From assembly GCA_050246915.1 (NCBI GenBank), contig JBFWVD010000043.1:1-46373 (forward strand): a stretch of 46,373 nt of DNA. Direction: 5' to 3'. Positions within the stretch are counted from its first letter, which is position 1; each line of letters begins with the position of its first letter. Both the position numbers and the translations under genes were made by a program. This document shows positions 34,582 to 41,984 of this stretch, piece after piece. Source of the stretch: JBFWVD01 sp050246915. GTDB taxonomy: Bacteria; Actinomycetota; Acidimicrobiia; Acidimicrobiales; Ilumatobacteraceae. The notes below the pieces were generated by a model, which saw only the letters and a list, made by a program, of their open reading frames with translations, was not told the origin of the DNA and ran no database searches.

Positions 34582-35060
34582 GTTCGGGCCTTGGGTCGGG
34601 CGCGGTCGGCTTTGAGGCCGACGCTCGTGGAGATGTCGATCGACATCTCACTGGTGATGCAGCCGCAGCTGTCGTCGCAGGGGCCCTCGGCGCGATGTCC
34701 GTCCAGCTCGGTCGCAACCCGCTCCAAGTCGTTGGCGAGCGCGGTCAACTCGGCGATCTTTCGCCGGGCCTCGTCGATCTTGGCGAGGACCAAGGTACGC
34801 AACCGGTCTTGCACGGGGCTGCACTTGCCCCCGTCCCATGCTGTGGTGAGCTCGCCGATCTCCTCGAGGCTGCACCCGAGTTGCTTGGCCCGGTTGACGA
34901 ACGCCAACCGTTCGAGCGTCCGGTCGTCGTACAACCGGTAGCCGGCCGCGGTGCGGATGGCGGGCGGCAGCAGTCCGATCTCTTCGTAGTAGCGGAGCGT
35001 GGCCGGCGTGACCCCGCTGCGCTCGGCCATCTCCTTGATCTTCAGGCTCGTTGTGGTCAC
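34578..35060 (-). CDS. MerR-family metal-responsive regulator
   Basis: 160 aa. The N-terminal winged helix-turn-helix reads KIKEMAERSGVTPATLRYYE and GYRLYDD; a long coiled-coil helix follows (residues 82-120). Possible metal thiols are C80 (GGKC) and the tail C128, C132, C134 (PCDDSCGC), the pattern of Hg/Cd/Zn-type sensors. The GTG at 35060 is chosen because the -10 element of a MerR-type promoter lies only 8-14 bp upstream, implying a leaderless mRNA; a longer start would run over the promoter. It is followed by the coupled CxxC membrane protein. It probably activates its own operon when metal binds. Confidence 0.88.
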   Translation of the reverse strand: MTTTSLKIKEMAERSGVTPATLRYYEEIGLLPPAIRTAAGYRLYDDRTLERLAFVNRAKQLGCSLEEIGELTTAWDGGKCSPVQDRLRTLVLAKIDEARRKIAELTALANDLERVATELDGHRAEGPCDDSCGCITSEMSIDISTSVGLKADRARPKART

Positions 35061-35067
35061 GGACCCA

Positions 35068-35098
35068 CGGTAAACCTTCGAGTCGACTTGAGGGTCAA
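35068..35098 (-). promoter_or_regulatory. MerR-type promoter with long spacer and central dyad
   Basis: Read on the minus strand: -35 TTGACC (35093-35098), -10 TTTACC or TTACCG (35068-35074), spacer 18-19 bp. The spacer contains the near-perfect dyad ACCTTCGAGTCGACTTGAGG (35074-35093 on the plus strand). The overlong spacer with a dyad is the hallmark of MerR-regulated promoters. The predicted start point is at or next to the GTG codon. Confidence 0.75.
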
Positions 35099-35257
35099 GA
35101 CCTTCCTGCCGGACCCCGATGAAAGGGATCGGTGATGACGGCGGATCCGTGATGACCGCCCCCGGGTGTGGCATAGGTTCGCGCCGCGACCGCACGGCGA
35201 AGTGCCTTGGTCGATGTCACGCACTCGGGGAGTGCGCTCGAGCGATTGGGGATCGTC

Positions 35258-36019
35258 ATGATCGATGCAGAACCGTTGAAGGGCAAAGTCGCCATCGTCA
35301 CCGGAGCCGGAGGAGGCATCGGGCGCGCCTACTCGCGTGGCCTGGCCGAGGCCGGCGCGGCAGTGGTCATCGCCGACATCGCGGTGGCCAACGCGCAAGC
35401 GGTTGCCGATGAGCTGGCGGCCGAGGGATTCTCGGCCAAGGCCGTGGCCACTGACGTATCCGACGAGGAGAGCGTCCAGAACATGGTCGACGCCGCGGTG
35501 TCGGCGTTCGGTTCGGTGGACATCCTCGTCAACAACGCGGCACTCATGGCCGAGATCGTGGGCGCCGGTGGGCTCAGCACCGTGCCGATGGAGGTGTGGC
35601 ATCGCACCTTGGCGGTGAACCTGACCGGACCGCTGCTGTGCTCGCGTGCGGCGATCCCCCACATGAAGGCCAAGGGATGGGGGAAGATCATCAACCAGTC
35701 CTCCGGTGGAGCGTTCCTGCCCGCGCATCACTATGGGGTGACCAAGCTCGGGCTCATCAACATGACGATCTCGTTGGCCCATGAGCTCGCACCGTTCGGC
35801 ATCCGTGTGAACGCCATCGCGCCCGGCTACGTGAACACCGATGCAGGATTTCGCTCGGCGAACGAGGAGAACCGGGCGTTCATCGCCGCCACGGTGCCAT
35901 TCCCGTTCGCCGATCCCGAGGCCCTCGTGGGCGGGCTGGTGTACCTGGCGTCGGCGGCCAGCGACTGGGTGACCGGACACACCCTCAACATCGATGGGGG
36001 TTGGATACCGCGTACGTGA
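35258..36019 (+). CDS. short-chain dehydrogenase/reductase (FabG-like)
   Basis: 253-aa classical SDR with TGAGGGIG, an Asp that favours NAD (VVIADIAV), ILVNNAAL, NQSSGGAF, HYGVTK and a C-terminal NIDGGW. The ATG is six bases after GGGGA; a GTG 17 codons upstream is possible but unsupported. It is divergent from the MerR gene with about 200 bp between. It ends at the strong hairpin at 36038. Substrate unknown. Confidence 0.92.
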   Translation: MIDAEPLKGKVAIVTGAGGGIGRAYSRGLAEAGAAVVIADIAVANAQAVADELAAEGFSAKAVATDVSDEESVQNMVDAAVSAFGSVDILVNNAALMAEIVGAGGLSTVPMEVWHRTLAVNLTGPLLCSRAAIPHMKAKGWGKIINQSSGGAFLPAHHYGVTKLGLINMTISLAHELAPFGIRVNAIAPGYVNTDAGFRSANEENRAFIAATVPFPFADPEALVGGLVYLASAASDWVTGHTLNIDGGWIPRT

Positions 36020-36037
36020 GCCGAGGCAATAAAAGTT

Positions 36038-36065
36038 GACGCCCGGGCCGCGTGGCCCGGGCGTC
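36038..36065. terminator. bidirectional intrinsic terminator
   Basis: GACGCCCGGGCC and GGCCCGGGCGTC form a perfect 12-bp stem with a GCGT loop between the convergent SDR and YidB-like genes. On the minus strand it is followed by AACTTTTATT, a good U-tract. On the plus strand only GTTGT follows. Confidence 0.88.
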
Positions 36066-36103
36066 GTTGTGGCGTGGCGTGGTGGGTCGGTCGAGCGAGG
36101 TGC

Positions 36104-36577
36104 TCAGCCGAACATCCCCTTCAGCTTCGACAGCGCGTCGTCGAGCCCGCCACCCACTGGTAGCGACCCAGTGGGCGAGAGGTGATCGACGACACCTGGA
36201 AGCAACTTGGCGAGACCCGTCTTGGCCTCGTCATGCGACACCCCCGCCTGCTGGGCCAGCTGGGCGATCTGGTCGCTGCCGATGGCCTGCTCGAGTTCGT
36301 CGGGATGGATGTCGTCGTTCGGGCCGGTGCCGACCCATGAGGCCAACTTGTTGGCCTGTCCGCCGCCCTGCAGCTTGGACAGCAGTCCGCCCAGGCCGCC
36401 GCCCATCAGCATGGGGAGCAGTGCTGTCAACATTCCTCCGCCGCTACCACCGAGCCCCTTGACCAGAGAACCGAGACCGCCGAGGCCACCGAGGTCTGGG
36501 AGGCCCGACGCCGACGACGAACGACTCGACGCCTTCTTCTTCCCCGTGAGACTGCCGAGGATGTCCATGATGCCCAT
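36104..36577 (-). CDS. YidB/DUF937-like protein
   Basis: 157 aa. After MGIMDILGSL and a basic Ser stretch come Gly/Leu-rich low-complexity segments (LGGLGGLGSLVKGLGGSGGG). Then comes the conserved YidB domain, with LASWVGTGPNDDIHPDELEQ, IGSDQIAQLAQQAGVSHDEA, LAKLLPGVVDHLSPTG and a C-terminal short helix. Family function is unknown; proteins are small, abundant and cytoplasmic. The chosen ATG has AAGGGAAG upstream. The upstream 133-bp gap to the next gene carries a GTCACC-AGT-GGTGAC dyad at 36675-36689. Confidence 0.85.
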   Translation of the reverse strand: MGIMDILGSLTGKKKASSRSSSASGLPDLGGLGGLGSLVKGLGGSGGGMLTALLPMLMGGGLGGLLSKLQGGGQANKLASWVGTGPNDDIHPDELEQAIGSDQIAQLAQQAGVSHDEAKTGLAKLLPGVVDHLSPTGSLPVGGGLDDALSKLKGMFG

Positions 36578-36710
36578 CGAGAGTGACTTCCCTTCACGCG
36601 ACCACCGACTGTGGCCGCCGGGGCTGCACCGTACCGGCTCGACGCGAGCTCGCCGCCGAGGACACGCGTCCGAAGTCACCAGTGGTGACCGTACGGCCGC
36701 CGGCATCGCC

Positions 36711-37556
36711 TCAGCCGAGCCTCGTCGGCAATCGCTTGAGCAACTGTTGTTGCATCTGAGCGTCGTCGAAGGGATAGGGCGGCAGGGTTCCGTCGATATC
36801 GGTGAGACCGGTGGCCGCCAGCACATCGGTGGCCACCAGCACCCGTCCCGAGCGGCGCATGATGTTCGGATCGGACGCCAAGACCGCCACTGCCCGGCCG
36901 GTGACGAACGGCGACTCGGTGATGGTCGAGCTGAACGCGGGCATCGGCCGTTGCTGCACCATCTCGGTGCCGACCAGCGGCCCCGGCCACAGTGACACCA
37001 TGGCGATGCCCAGACCCTTGAGGTCGCGTGACGCGTCGACGGTGAACTTGTCGAGGCCCGCTTTGGCCACGCAATACACCGGGGACACCACGGTGTAGAT
37101 GGCCGCCGCCGACGAGATGTTGACGATGAGGCCTCGGCCGCGCTCGCGCATCAGCGGCACCGCGTGCCACGAACTGACGAAGTGGGTACGCAGACCAGTG
37201 GCCACGATGCCGTCGATGTTGGCCAAGGGCTGTTCGTAGAACGGCACGTTCTCGTAGTCGGCCACGTCGGTGGTCGGGAACAGGTTGTTCACGAGCACGT
37301 CGAGCCCATTGCCGGCGGCGGCGACCCGCTCGAACAGGGCCGCCACTTGCTCGTCGTCCGCGTGATCGCAGGCAACGGCCACGCCCGTGCCCCCGGCCGC
37401 GGTTACTTCCTGGGCGGTCTTGTCGATGGTTCCCGGGATGGGTCCTTCGGTTCGCGACCGGCCGGTCACGAACACGGTGTAGCCCTGCTCCCCGAGACAG
37501 ATGGCGATGGCCCGGCCGATTCCTCGGCTTGCTCCGGTCACGATGGCGCTGGGCAT
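36711..37556 (-). CDS. DHRS1-like short-chain dehydrogenase
   Basis: 281-aa SDR close in pattern to animal DHRS1. TGASRGIG binds the cofactor, and VLVNNLFP replaces NNAG. YEQPLANIDGIVATGLRTHF, LIVNISSAAA and YCVAKAGLDK (Tyr-x3-Lys) follow, then VSLWPGPLVGTEM, FSSTITESPFVTGRAVAVLASDPNIMRRSGRV and DIDGT, all DHRS1 landmarks. Human DHRS1 reduces steroids and xenobiotic ketones. AAGGAGA precedes the ATG. It is divergent from the SDR run that starts at 37619, 62 bp away, suggesting shared control of steroid-like or xenobiotic breakdown. Confidence 0.88.
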   Translation of the reverse strand: MPSAIVTGASRGIGRAIAICLGEQGYTVFVTGRSRTEGPIPGTIDKTAQEVTAAGGTGVAVACDHADDEQVAALFERVAAAGNGLDVLVNNLFPTTDVADYENVPFYEQPLANIDGIVATGLRTHFVSSWHAVPLMRERGRGLIVNISSAAAIYTVVSPVYCVAKAGLDKFTVDASRDLKGLGIAMVSLWPGPLVGTEMVQQRPMPAFSSTITESPFVTGRAVAVLASDPNIMRRSGRVLVATDVLAATGLTDIDGTLPPYPFDDAQMQQQLLKRLPTRLG

Positions 37557-37618
37557 GTCGTCTCCTTCGGGTCTGAGATGTCGGCAGCGTAAGGTGCGCA
37601 GGGCACGAGGGGGGACTT

Positions 37619-38215
37619 GTGGATCTTGGACTGAAGGACCGCGTGGTGGTCGTGGCCGGAGGCGATGACGCCGATCGCCGGGCCTGCGTGACGCTGCTGG
37701 CCACCGAGGGCGCCATCGTGATGGAGTCCGACACACTCGCCGGCGGCGCCGACGCGGTGGCGCGGGCGCTCAGCGAGCACGGTCGGGTCGAGGGAGTGGC
37801 GGCGTTCCTCCCCGATGTCGCCGGACGGAACGTGATCGACGCAGAGATCGAGGCTCTGTACGAGAGCTGGTCGGCGGTCGAGGCGGTGGCCGCAGCGTTT
37901 CGCGCCGCGGTGCCCTCCATGAGCGACATCGGTTGGGGTCGACTCGTCAGCGTCACGACCGGCGCGGTCAAGTGGCTCGACGATGGCATCGACGAACTCG
38001 GTGTCATGGCTGGACTCGGAGTGCTGGGGCTGCACAAAGCCGCAGTGGCCGACATCGCCCAGTTCGGCATCGCCACCAACGCGGTGTTGCGCGGTGCGGA
38101 TTGCGCGAGCGACGAGATCGCCGCCACCGTTGCCTTCTTGTTGTCCAACGACGCCGAGTACCTCCAGGGCGTCACCATCTCGCTCGACGGGGCCATCAGC
38201 CCCGCCGTCTACTGA
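37619..38215 (+). CDS. SDR-like protein without cofactor or catalytic motifs
   Basis: 198 aa, about 55 shorter than a normal SDR. The start MDLGLKDRVVVVAGG aligns with SDR strand 1, but GDDADRRA stands where GxxxGxG should be. The NNAG strand is replaced by VEGVAAFLPD. WGRLVSVTTGAV keeps the Ser-strand, but no Tyr-x3-Lys follows (LGVMAGLGVLGLHK). The C-terminus NDAEYLQGVTISLDGA is normal. The frame is intact, the GTG start has GAGGGGGGA, and it lies 21 bp before an SDR with the same MDLGL opening. A non-catalytic partner subunit is one reading; a shortened relic is another. Confidence 0.75.
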   Translation: MDLGLKDRVVVVAGGDDADRRACVTLLATEGAIVMESDTLAGGADAVARALSEHGRVEGVAAFLPDVAGRNVIDAEIEALYESWSAVEAVAAAFRAAVPSMSDIGWGRLVSVTTGAVKWLDDGIDELGVMAGLGVLGLHKAAVADIAQFGIATNAVLRGADCASDEIAATVAFLLSNDAEYLQGVTISLDGAISPAVY

Positions 38216-38236
38216 GCTGTTCGCGAAGGAGTTGAC

Positions 38237-39064
38237 ATGGATCTGGGACTTCGTGGACGTGTGGCCATCGTGTCGGGTGGCAGCCGGGGCATCGGGCGAG
38301 CCATCGCAACGGCATTGGCGTTCGAAGGCGCCAACGTGGTGATCGCGGCACGCCGCCAGAGCGATCTCGACGAAGCGGCTGCCGCGATCAGTGCGGCGCA
38401 CCCCGGCAAGGTCGTCGGCGTGAGCGCAGACATGTGTTCGGTCGATGGGGTCCAGAGCGTCGTGGATGTGGCGCACGAACGCTTCGGCCCGGTGAGCGTC
38501 GCGGTGAGCAATGTGATCGGACACGTGATCGATGCCAAGAAGGAAGGCAAGGGCCCGGGCGCCGGCACCTTCACGTCGATCGCCGCCGATGACTACCGCG
38601 AGGAGTTCACCCATCTGCTGGTTTCGGCGTGGGCACTGGCGGAAGCTGTGTTGCCCGACATGCGTGCCCAGAAGTGGGGTCGCATCATCAACATCGGTTC
38701 CGGCGTGGCGCGTGAGCCGACCAAGACCCTTCCCCATGTCCTGCCCAACGTCGTGCGCCCGGCCGTGGCTGGCATGTATCGCATCATGGCCAGGCGGCTG
38801 GCACCCGAGGGCATCACCGTGAACAACATCCTCACCGGATCGATCCTCACCGAACGCAACCGCTCCTATTGGGAGTGGCTGGCCAAGGAACGCAACCTCC
38901 CGGTGGAGGTGGTGCGTTCGGCCGTCACCGATGGCATCCCGTCGCGGCGCATGGGTGAGCCGCGGGAGATGGCGGCTCTGGCCGCCTTCTTGTCGTCCGA
39001 CATCGCTCGGCATGTCACGGGGCAGTCAATTCCAGTTGACGGTGGGACCAACTCCCACCTCTGA
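38237..39064 (+). CDS. divergent SDR with His/Asn in place of catalytic Tyr/Lys
   Basis: 275-aa SDR. GGSRGIG is normal; NNAG is replaced by VSNVIGH. The active-site stretch IGSGVAREPTKTLPHVLPN keeps S155, with H167 and N171 in the Tyr and Lys places, the same change as in the protein at 10711. An insertion of about ten residues follows the SNV region (KKEGKGPGAG). GEPREMAALAAFLSSD and PVDGGTN close the protein. AAGGAG precedes the ATG. It is probably cotranscribed with the degenerate SDR upstream and the MFE2-like SDR downstream (50 bp). Confidence 0.9.
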   Translation: MDLGLRGRVAIVSGGSRGIGRAIATALAFEGANVVIAARRQSDLDEAAAAISAAHPGKVVGVSADMCSVDGVQSVVDVAHERFGPVSVAVSNVIGHVIDAKKEGKGPGAGTFTSIAADDYREEFTHLLVSAWALAEAVLPDMRAQKWGRIINIGSGVAREPTKTLPHVLPNVVRPAVAGMYRIMARRLAPEGITVNNILTGSILTERNRSYWEWLAKERNLPVEVVRSAVTDGIPSRRMGEPREMAALAAFLSSDIARHVTGQSIPVDGGTNSHL

Positions 39065-39114
39065 ACCCGACGGCTGGCCCGCCGTGTACCGATGAACTGA
39101 TCTGGAGGGGACCC

Positions 39115-40032
39115 ATGGCTGGATTGCTCGAGGGCCGCGCGGTGCTCATCACCGGGAGCGGAGGTGGCATCGGGCGTGAGCACGCTCTGGCGTTCGCGCG
39201 GGCGGGAGCGTCGGTCGTGGTGAACGATCCCGGGGTGTCGCTCGACGGGCACGGCTCGAACCACGATCCGGCCGACGCGGTGGTGGCCGAGATCGTCGCG
39301 TCCGGTGGCGTCGCAGTGGCGAACTACGACTCCGTCGCCGATCACGCCTCGGCAGGACGCATCGTCGACGTCGCCCGACAGCACTTCGGTCGCCTCGACA
39401 TCGTGGTGAACAACGCGAGCGTGTTCCATGGAGTGCTGTTCGACGAGATGACCGAACAACAGTGGGACGATCAGCTGGGCGTCCACGTCAAGGGGGCGTT
39501 CAACGTCTGCAAGCACGCACTGCCGATGATGGTCGAGCGCAGTTGGGGGCGGATCATCAACACCTCGTCGGCCTCGGCGTTCGGTGGCGTCGGTTTCGCG
39601 GCCTACTCCACATCCAAGGCCGCGCTGTTGGGGTTCACCTACGCGCTCGCCGCCGAGTACTGGCGGCACGGCATCACGGTCAACGCCATCTTGCCCAACG
39701 CCGGGACCGAGCACCGTCTGGTGGAAGGTGCCCAGTGGATGGAACGGGTGGCGTCGCGTGGATTCGTCCCCCCTGGGGCCGGGGAGGCGCCGCCGCCGCC
39801 GCACTTCGTCCCACCGCTGGTGATCCACCTCGCGTCCGACGCGGGAGGCGAGATCTCCGGAAAGGTGTTCGATGTGGGCGGGGGCCACGTCGGTGTGTAC
39901 CCACATCCCGCTACCGCCGCTGCCATGGACAAGCCGATGGAGTCCGGACCGTGGACCCAATCGGAACTCCTTGGAACGCTTCCATCTGTTCTGGAGTCCA
40001 CGGGGACCAGGGCCCCGGGCGTCGGCAGCTGA
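39115..40032 (+). CDS. SDR of the MFE-2 (3R-hydroxyacyl-CoA dehydrogenase) type
   Basis: 305-aa SDR. The N-terminal half follows the dehydrogenase domain of peroxisomal multifunctional enzyme 2: TGSGGGIGREHALAFARAGA, VVVNDPGVSLDGHGSN, DAVVAEIVASGGVAVANYDSV, IVVNNAS, NTSSASAFGG and AYSTSK. That likeness suggests oxidation of a 3-hydroxyacyl-CoA in beta-oxidation of a branched or ring-bearing side chain. A Pro-rich insert (PPGAGEAPPPPHF) and a 60-residue C-terminal tail are extra; no hydratase domain is fused. GGAGGGG precedes the ATG. Last gene of the SDR run before the agl operon. Confidence 0.9.
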   Translation: MAGLLEGRAVLITGSGGGIGREHALAFARAGASVVVNDPGVSLDGHGSNHDPADAVVAEIVASGGVAVANYDSVADHASAGRIVDVARQHFGRLDIVVNNASVFHGVLFDEMTEQQWDDQLGVHVKGAFNVCKHALPMMVERSWGRIINTSSASAFGGVGFAAYSTSKAALLGFTYALAAEYWRHGITVNAILPNAGTEHRLVEGAQWMERVASRGFVPPGAGEAPPPPHFVPPLVIHLASDAGGEISGKVFDVGGGHVGVYPHPATAAAMDKPMESGPWTQSELLGTLPSVLESTGTRAPGVGS

Positions 40033-40154
40033 GCCGACGCCGTCGCACTGCCGGCGCCGGACCGTCGGCGCTTCCAGGTGACTGATGCAATCTACCGGCC
40101 ATGAGCTGGGGAAACACGGCTGTGCTCGGTTGCATCGGACGGCGAGGACAGCCC

Positions 40155-40255
40155 TGTGATGGATCACAAACGGGTCATAGGTCAGGCGATAGACCCTTGA
40201 CGAACCACTCCTGAGCTGTGTTTGATACGTGGAAGCAGTTCCATGATCTTCCACG
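40155..40255 (+). promoter_or_regulatory. agl operon control region with two dyads and a promoter candidate
   Basis: In the 466-bp gap before aglE there are, in order, the dyad TGTGAT-GG-ATCACA (40155-40168), a -35 like TTGACG (40197-40202), a -10 like TTGATA (40222-40227, spacer 19) and the inverted repeat CGTGGAAG/CTTCCACG with 12-bp spacer (40228-40255). The first suits an activator, the second a repressor at the start point. GATACCA occurs at 40259, 40270 and 40475. The remaining leader to 40498 shows no gene. Confidence 0.45.
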
Positions 40256-40498
40256 GGAGATACCATGGCGATACCAGGGGGGAGAGCGTGACATCGATGC
40301 AGGCCGTTACGATGCGCCCCGTTGTTCGCCGATCCATCTGCACTTCCGTGTTTGCAACGAATCCGTACCGCGCAATTGCACGCGATGCGGCGCCGCTGCA
40401 GCGGACATCGCTGCTCGGACTGTGATCACCAACAGACCCAGTTACCGAACTCGTCGGTCGCCGGGTCGCTCAGCGATACCAATCAGGGAGGGAACCCA

Positions 40499-41854
40499 AT
40501 GAGAAGAAGCGCTACAACAAGACGGGCATTGTTCGCAGGGGTGGTGGCTGTCGGCCTCCTCGCCGCTGCATGCGGTGACGATTCCGGCTCCAGCAACGAC
40601 ACAACAGCAACCACGGCGAAGGGCGGGTCCGGCACCGGATTCACCGGCTCGGAGTTCAAGGGCAAGACCGTCGTCGTGTCGGGCTCCGAGACCGGCACCG
40701 AGGCCGAGGGTGGCATCGCCGGCTTCAAGGCCTTCGAGAAGCTCACCGGTGGCACGGTGGACTACCAGGGCAGCCGTGACTTCGAGACGCAGATCCGCGT
40801 CGCCTACGAAGGCGGCACGCTGCCCGACGTCGCGCTGTTCCCGCAGCCGGGTGCACTCAAGAGCTTCGTCGACAAGATCCCCGCACTGCCGGCCGACCTC
40901 GTGGCCACCCTCAACGAGAACTACGACCCCATCTGGACCAAGCTCGTGACGTTCGACGGCAAGGTCACCGCGGTGCCGCTCAAGGCCGATGTGAAGAGCC
41001 TCGTGTGGTACTCGCCGACGGCGTTCAAGGCCAAGGGCTACTCCGTCCCCAAGACGTGGGATGAGTTGATGGCGTTGCAGGAGAAGATCAAGACCGACGG
41101 CGGCACGCCGTGGTGCATCGGCATCGAGTCCGGTGCTGCCACCGGTTGGGTGTTCACCGACTGGATGGAAGACCTCATGCTGCGCAAGTGGGGACCGGAT
41201 GTCTACGACCAGTGGGTGTCGAACGAGCTCAAGTTCGATGATCCCAAGGTCAAGGAAGTCGCCGAGATGATCGGCAAGATCTGGTTCGATGACAAGAACG
41301 TGTCGGGCGGTCGTTCCTCGATCGTGTCGACCGGCTTCGGCGCCTCGCCCGTGGGTCTTGTCAATGGTGATTGCTTCCTGCACCGCCAGGGCAACTTCGC
41401 CGCCGCCAACATCCTGGCCGAGAAGCCGGACACCAAGTTCGGACCCGAGGGCGACTTCGATGCGTTCTACCTGCCCACGATCTCCAACGACTTCGGGACC
41501 GTCATGTTGTCGGGCGGCAACTACGCCGTGGCGTTCAACGACAAGCCCGAGACCGTCGCGTTCATGAAGGTGCTCGCCGATCCGGCCTACGCCAACGCCC
41601 GCATCTCGGCCAACAAGGGTGGCTTCATCTCCCCCAACAAGAAGACCGACCTCACGTTGTACGCCTCGGACCTCGACCGTCAGTTCGCCAAACTGCTGAC
41701 GACCAGTGACGTGGTGCGCTTCGATGCGTCGGACCTGATGCCCGGTGAAGTCGGAGCTGGTTCGTTCTGGAAAGAAGGAACCAACTACGTCAGCGGTGCC
41801 GAGACCGTGGATCAGTTCCTGAAGAACGTCCAGGCATCCTGGCCGAAGAGCTGA
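40499..41854 (+). CDS. aglE: alpha-glucoside ABC transporter substrate-binding lipoprotein
   Basis: 451-aa extracellular solute-binding protein. The N-terminus has basic residues, a hydrophobic stretch and a lipobox ending LLAAAC (Cys about 21), then a Ser/Thr-rich linker (DDSGSSNDTTATT), so it is a lipid-anchored receptor. The body follows AglE of rhizobial alpha-glucoside systems: GGTPWCIGIESGAATGWVFTDWMED, FLHRQGNF, VRFDASDLMPGEVGAGSFW. Likely ligands are maltose, trehalose, sucrose or similar. GGGAGGGA precedes the ATG. It is first in the operon, followed by a large hairpin and the two permeases. An upstream in-frame extension to 40322 is leader sequence, not protein. Confidence 0.88.
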   Translation: MRRSATTRRALFAGVVAVGLLAAACGDDSGSSNDTTATTAKGGSGTGFTGSEFKGKTVVVSGSETGTEAEGGIAGFKAFEKLTGGTVDYQGSRDFETQIRVAYEGGTLPDVALFPQPGALKSFVDKIPALPADLVATLNENYDPIWTKLVTFDGKVTAVPLKADVKSLVWYSPTAFKAKGYSVPKTWDELMALQEKIKTDGGTPWCIGIESGAATGWVFTDWMEDLMLRKWGPDVYDQWVSNELKFDDPKVKEVAEMIGKIWFDDKNVSGGRSSIVSTGFGASPVGLVNGDCFLHRQGNFAAANILAEKPDTKFGPEGDFDAFYLPTISNDFGTVMLSGGNYAVAFNDKPETVAFMKVLADPAYANARISANKGGFISPNKKTDLTLYASDLDRQFAKLLTTSDVVRFDASDLMPGEVGAGSFWKEGTNYVSGAETVDQFLKNVQASWPKS

Positions 41855-41863
41855 TCACCCTCT

Positions 41864-41922
41864 GGTGAACGAGCGGGTGGGGTGGGAGTGACATGATGCT
41901 CCCACCCCCCTCGCAGTTCACC
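41864..41922 (+). promoter_or_regulatory. large intercistronic hairpin after aglE
   Basis: GGTGAAC (41864-41870) pairs with GTTCACC (41916-41922), and inside it GGGGTGGGAG (41879-41888) pairs with CTCCCACCCC (41899-41908) around a 10-nt loop. Such structures after binding-protein genes usually protect the upstream mRNA or attenuate transcription into the permeases, giving excess receptor. Confidence 0.7.
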
Positions 41923-41984
41923 GACATGGACCGGGCCGAGCAGCTGTCACAGCCGCCCATCGCAGTTGGAGAGAGGATCACCCC

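Noticed and set aside
40155..40168. Classical CRP/GlxR site
   Set aside because: The half-sites TGTGA and TCACA are four bases apart instead of six, so it is reported only as a dyad.
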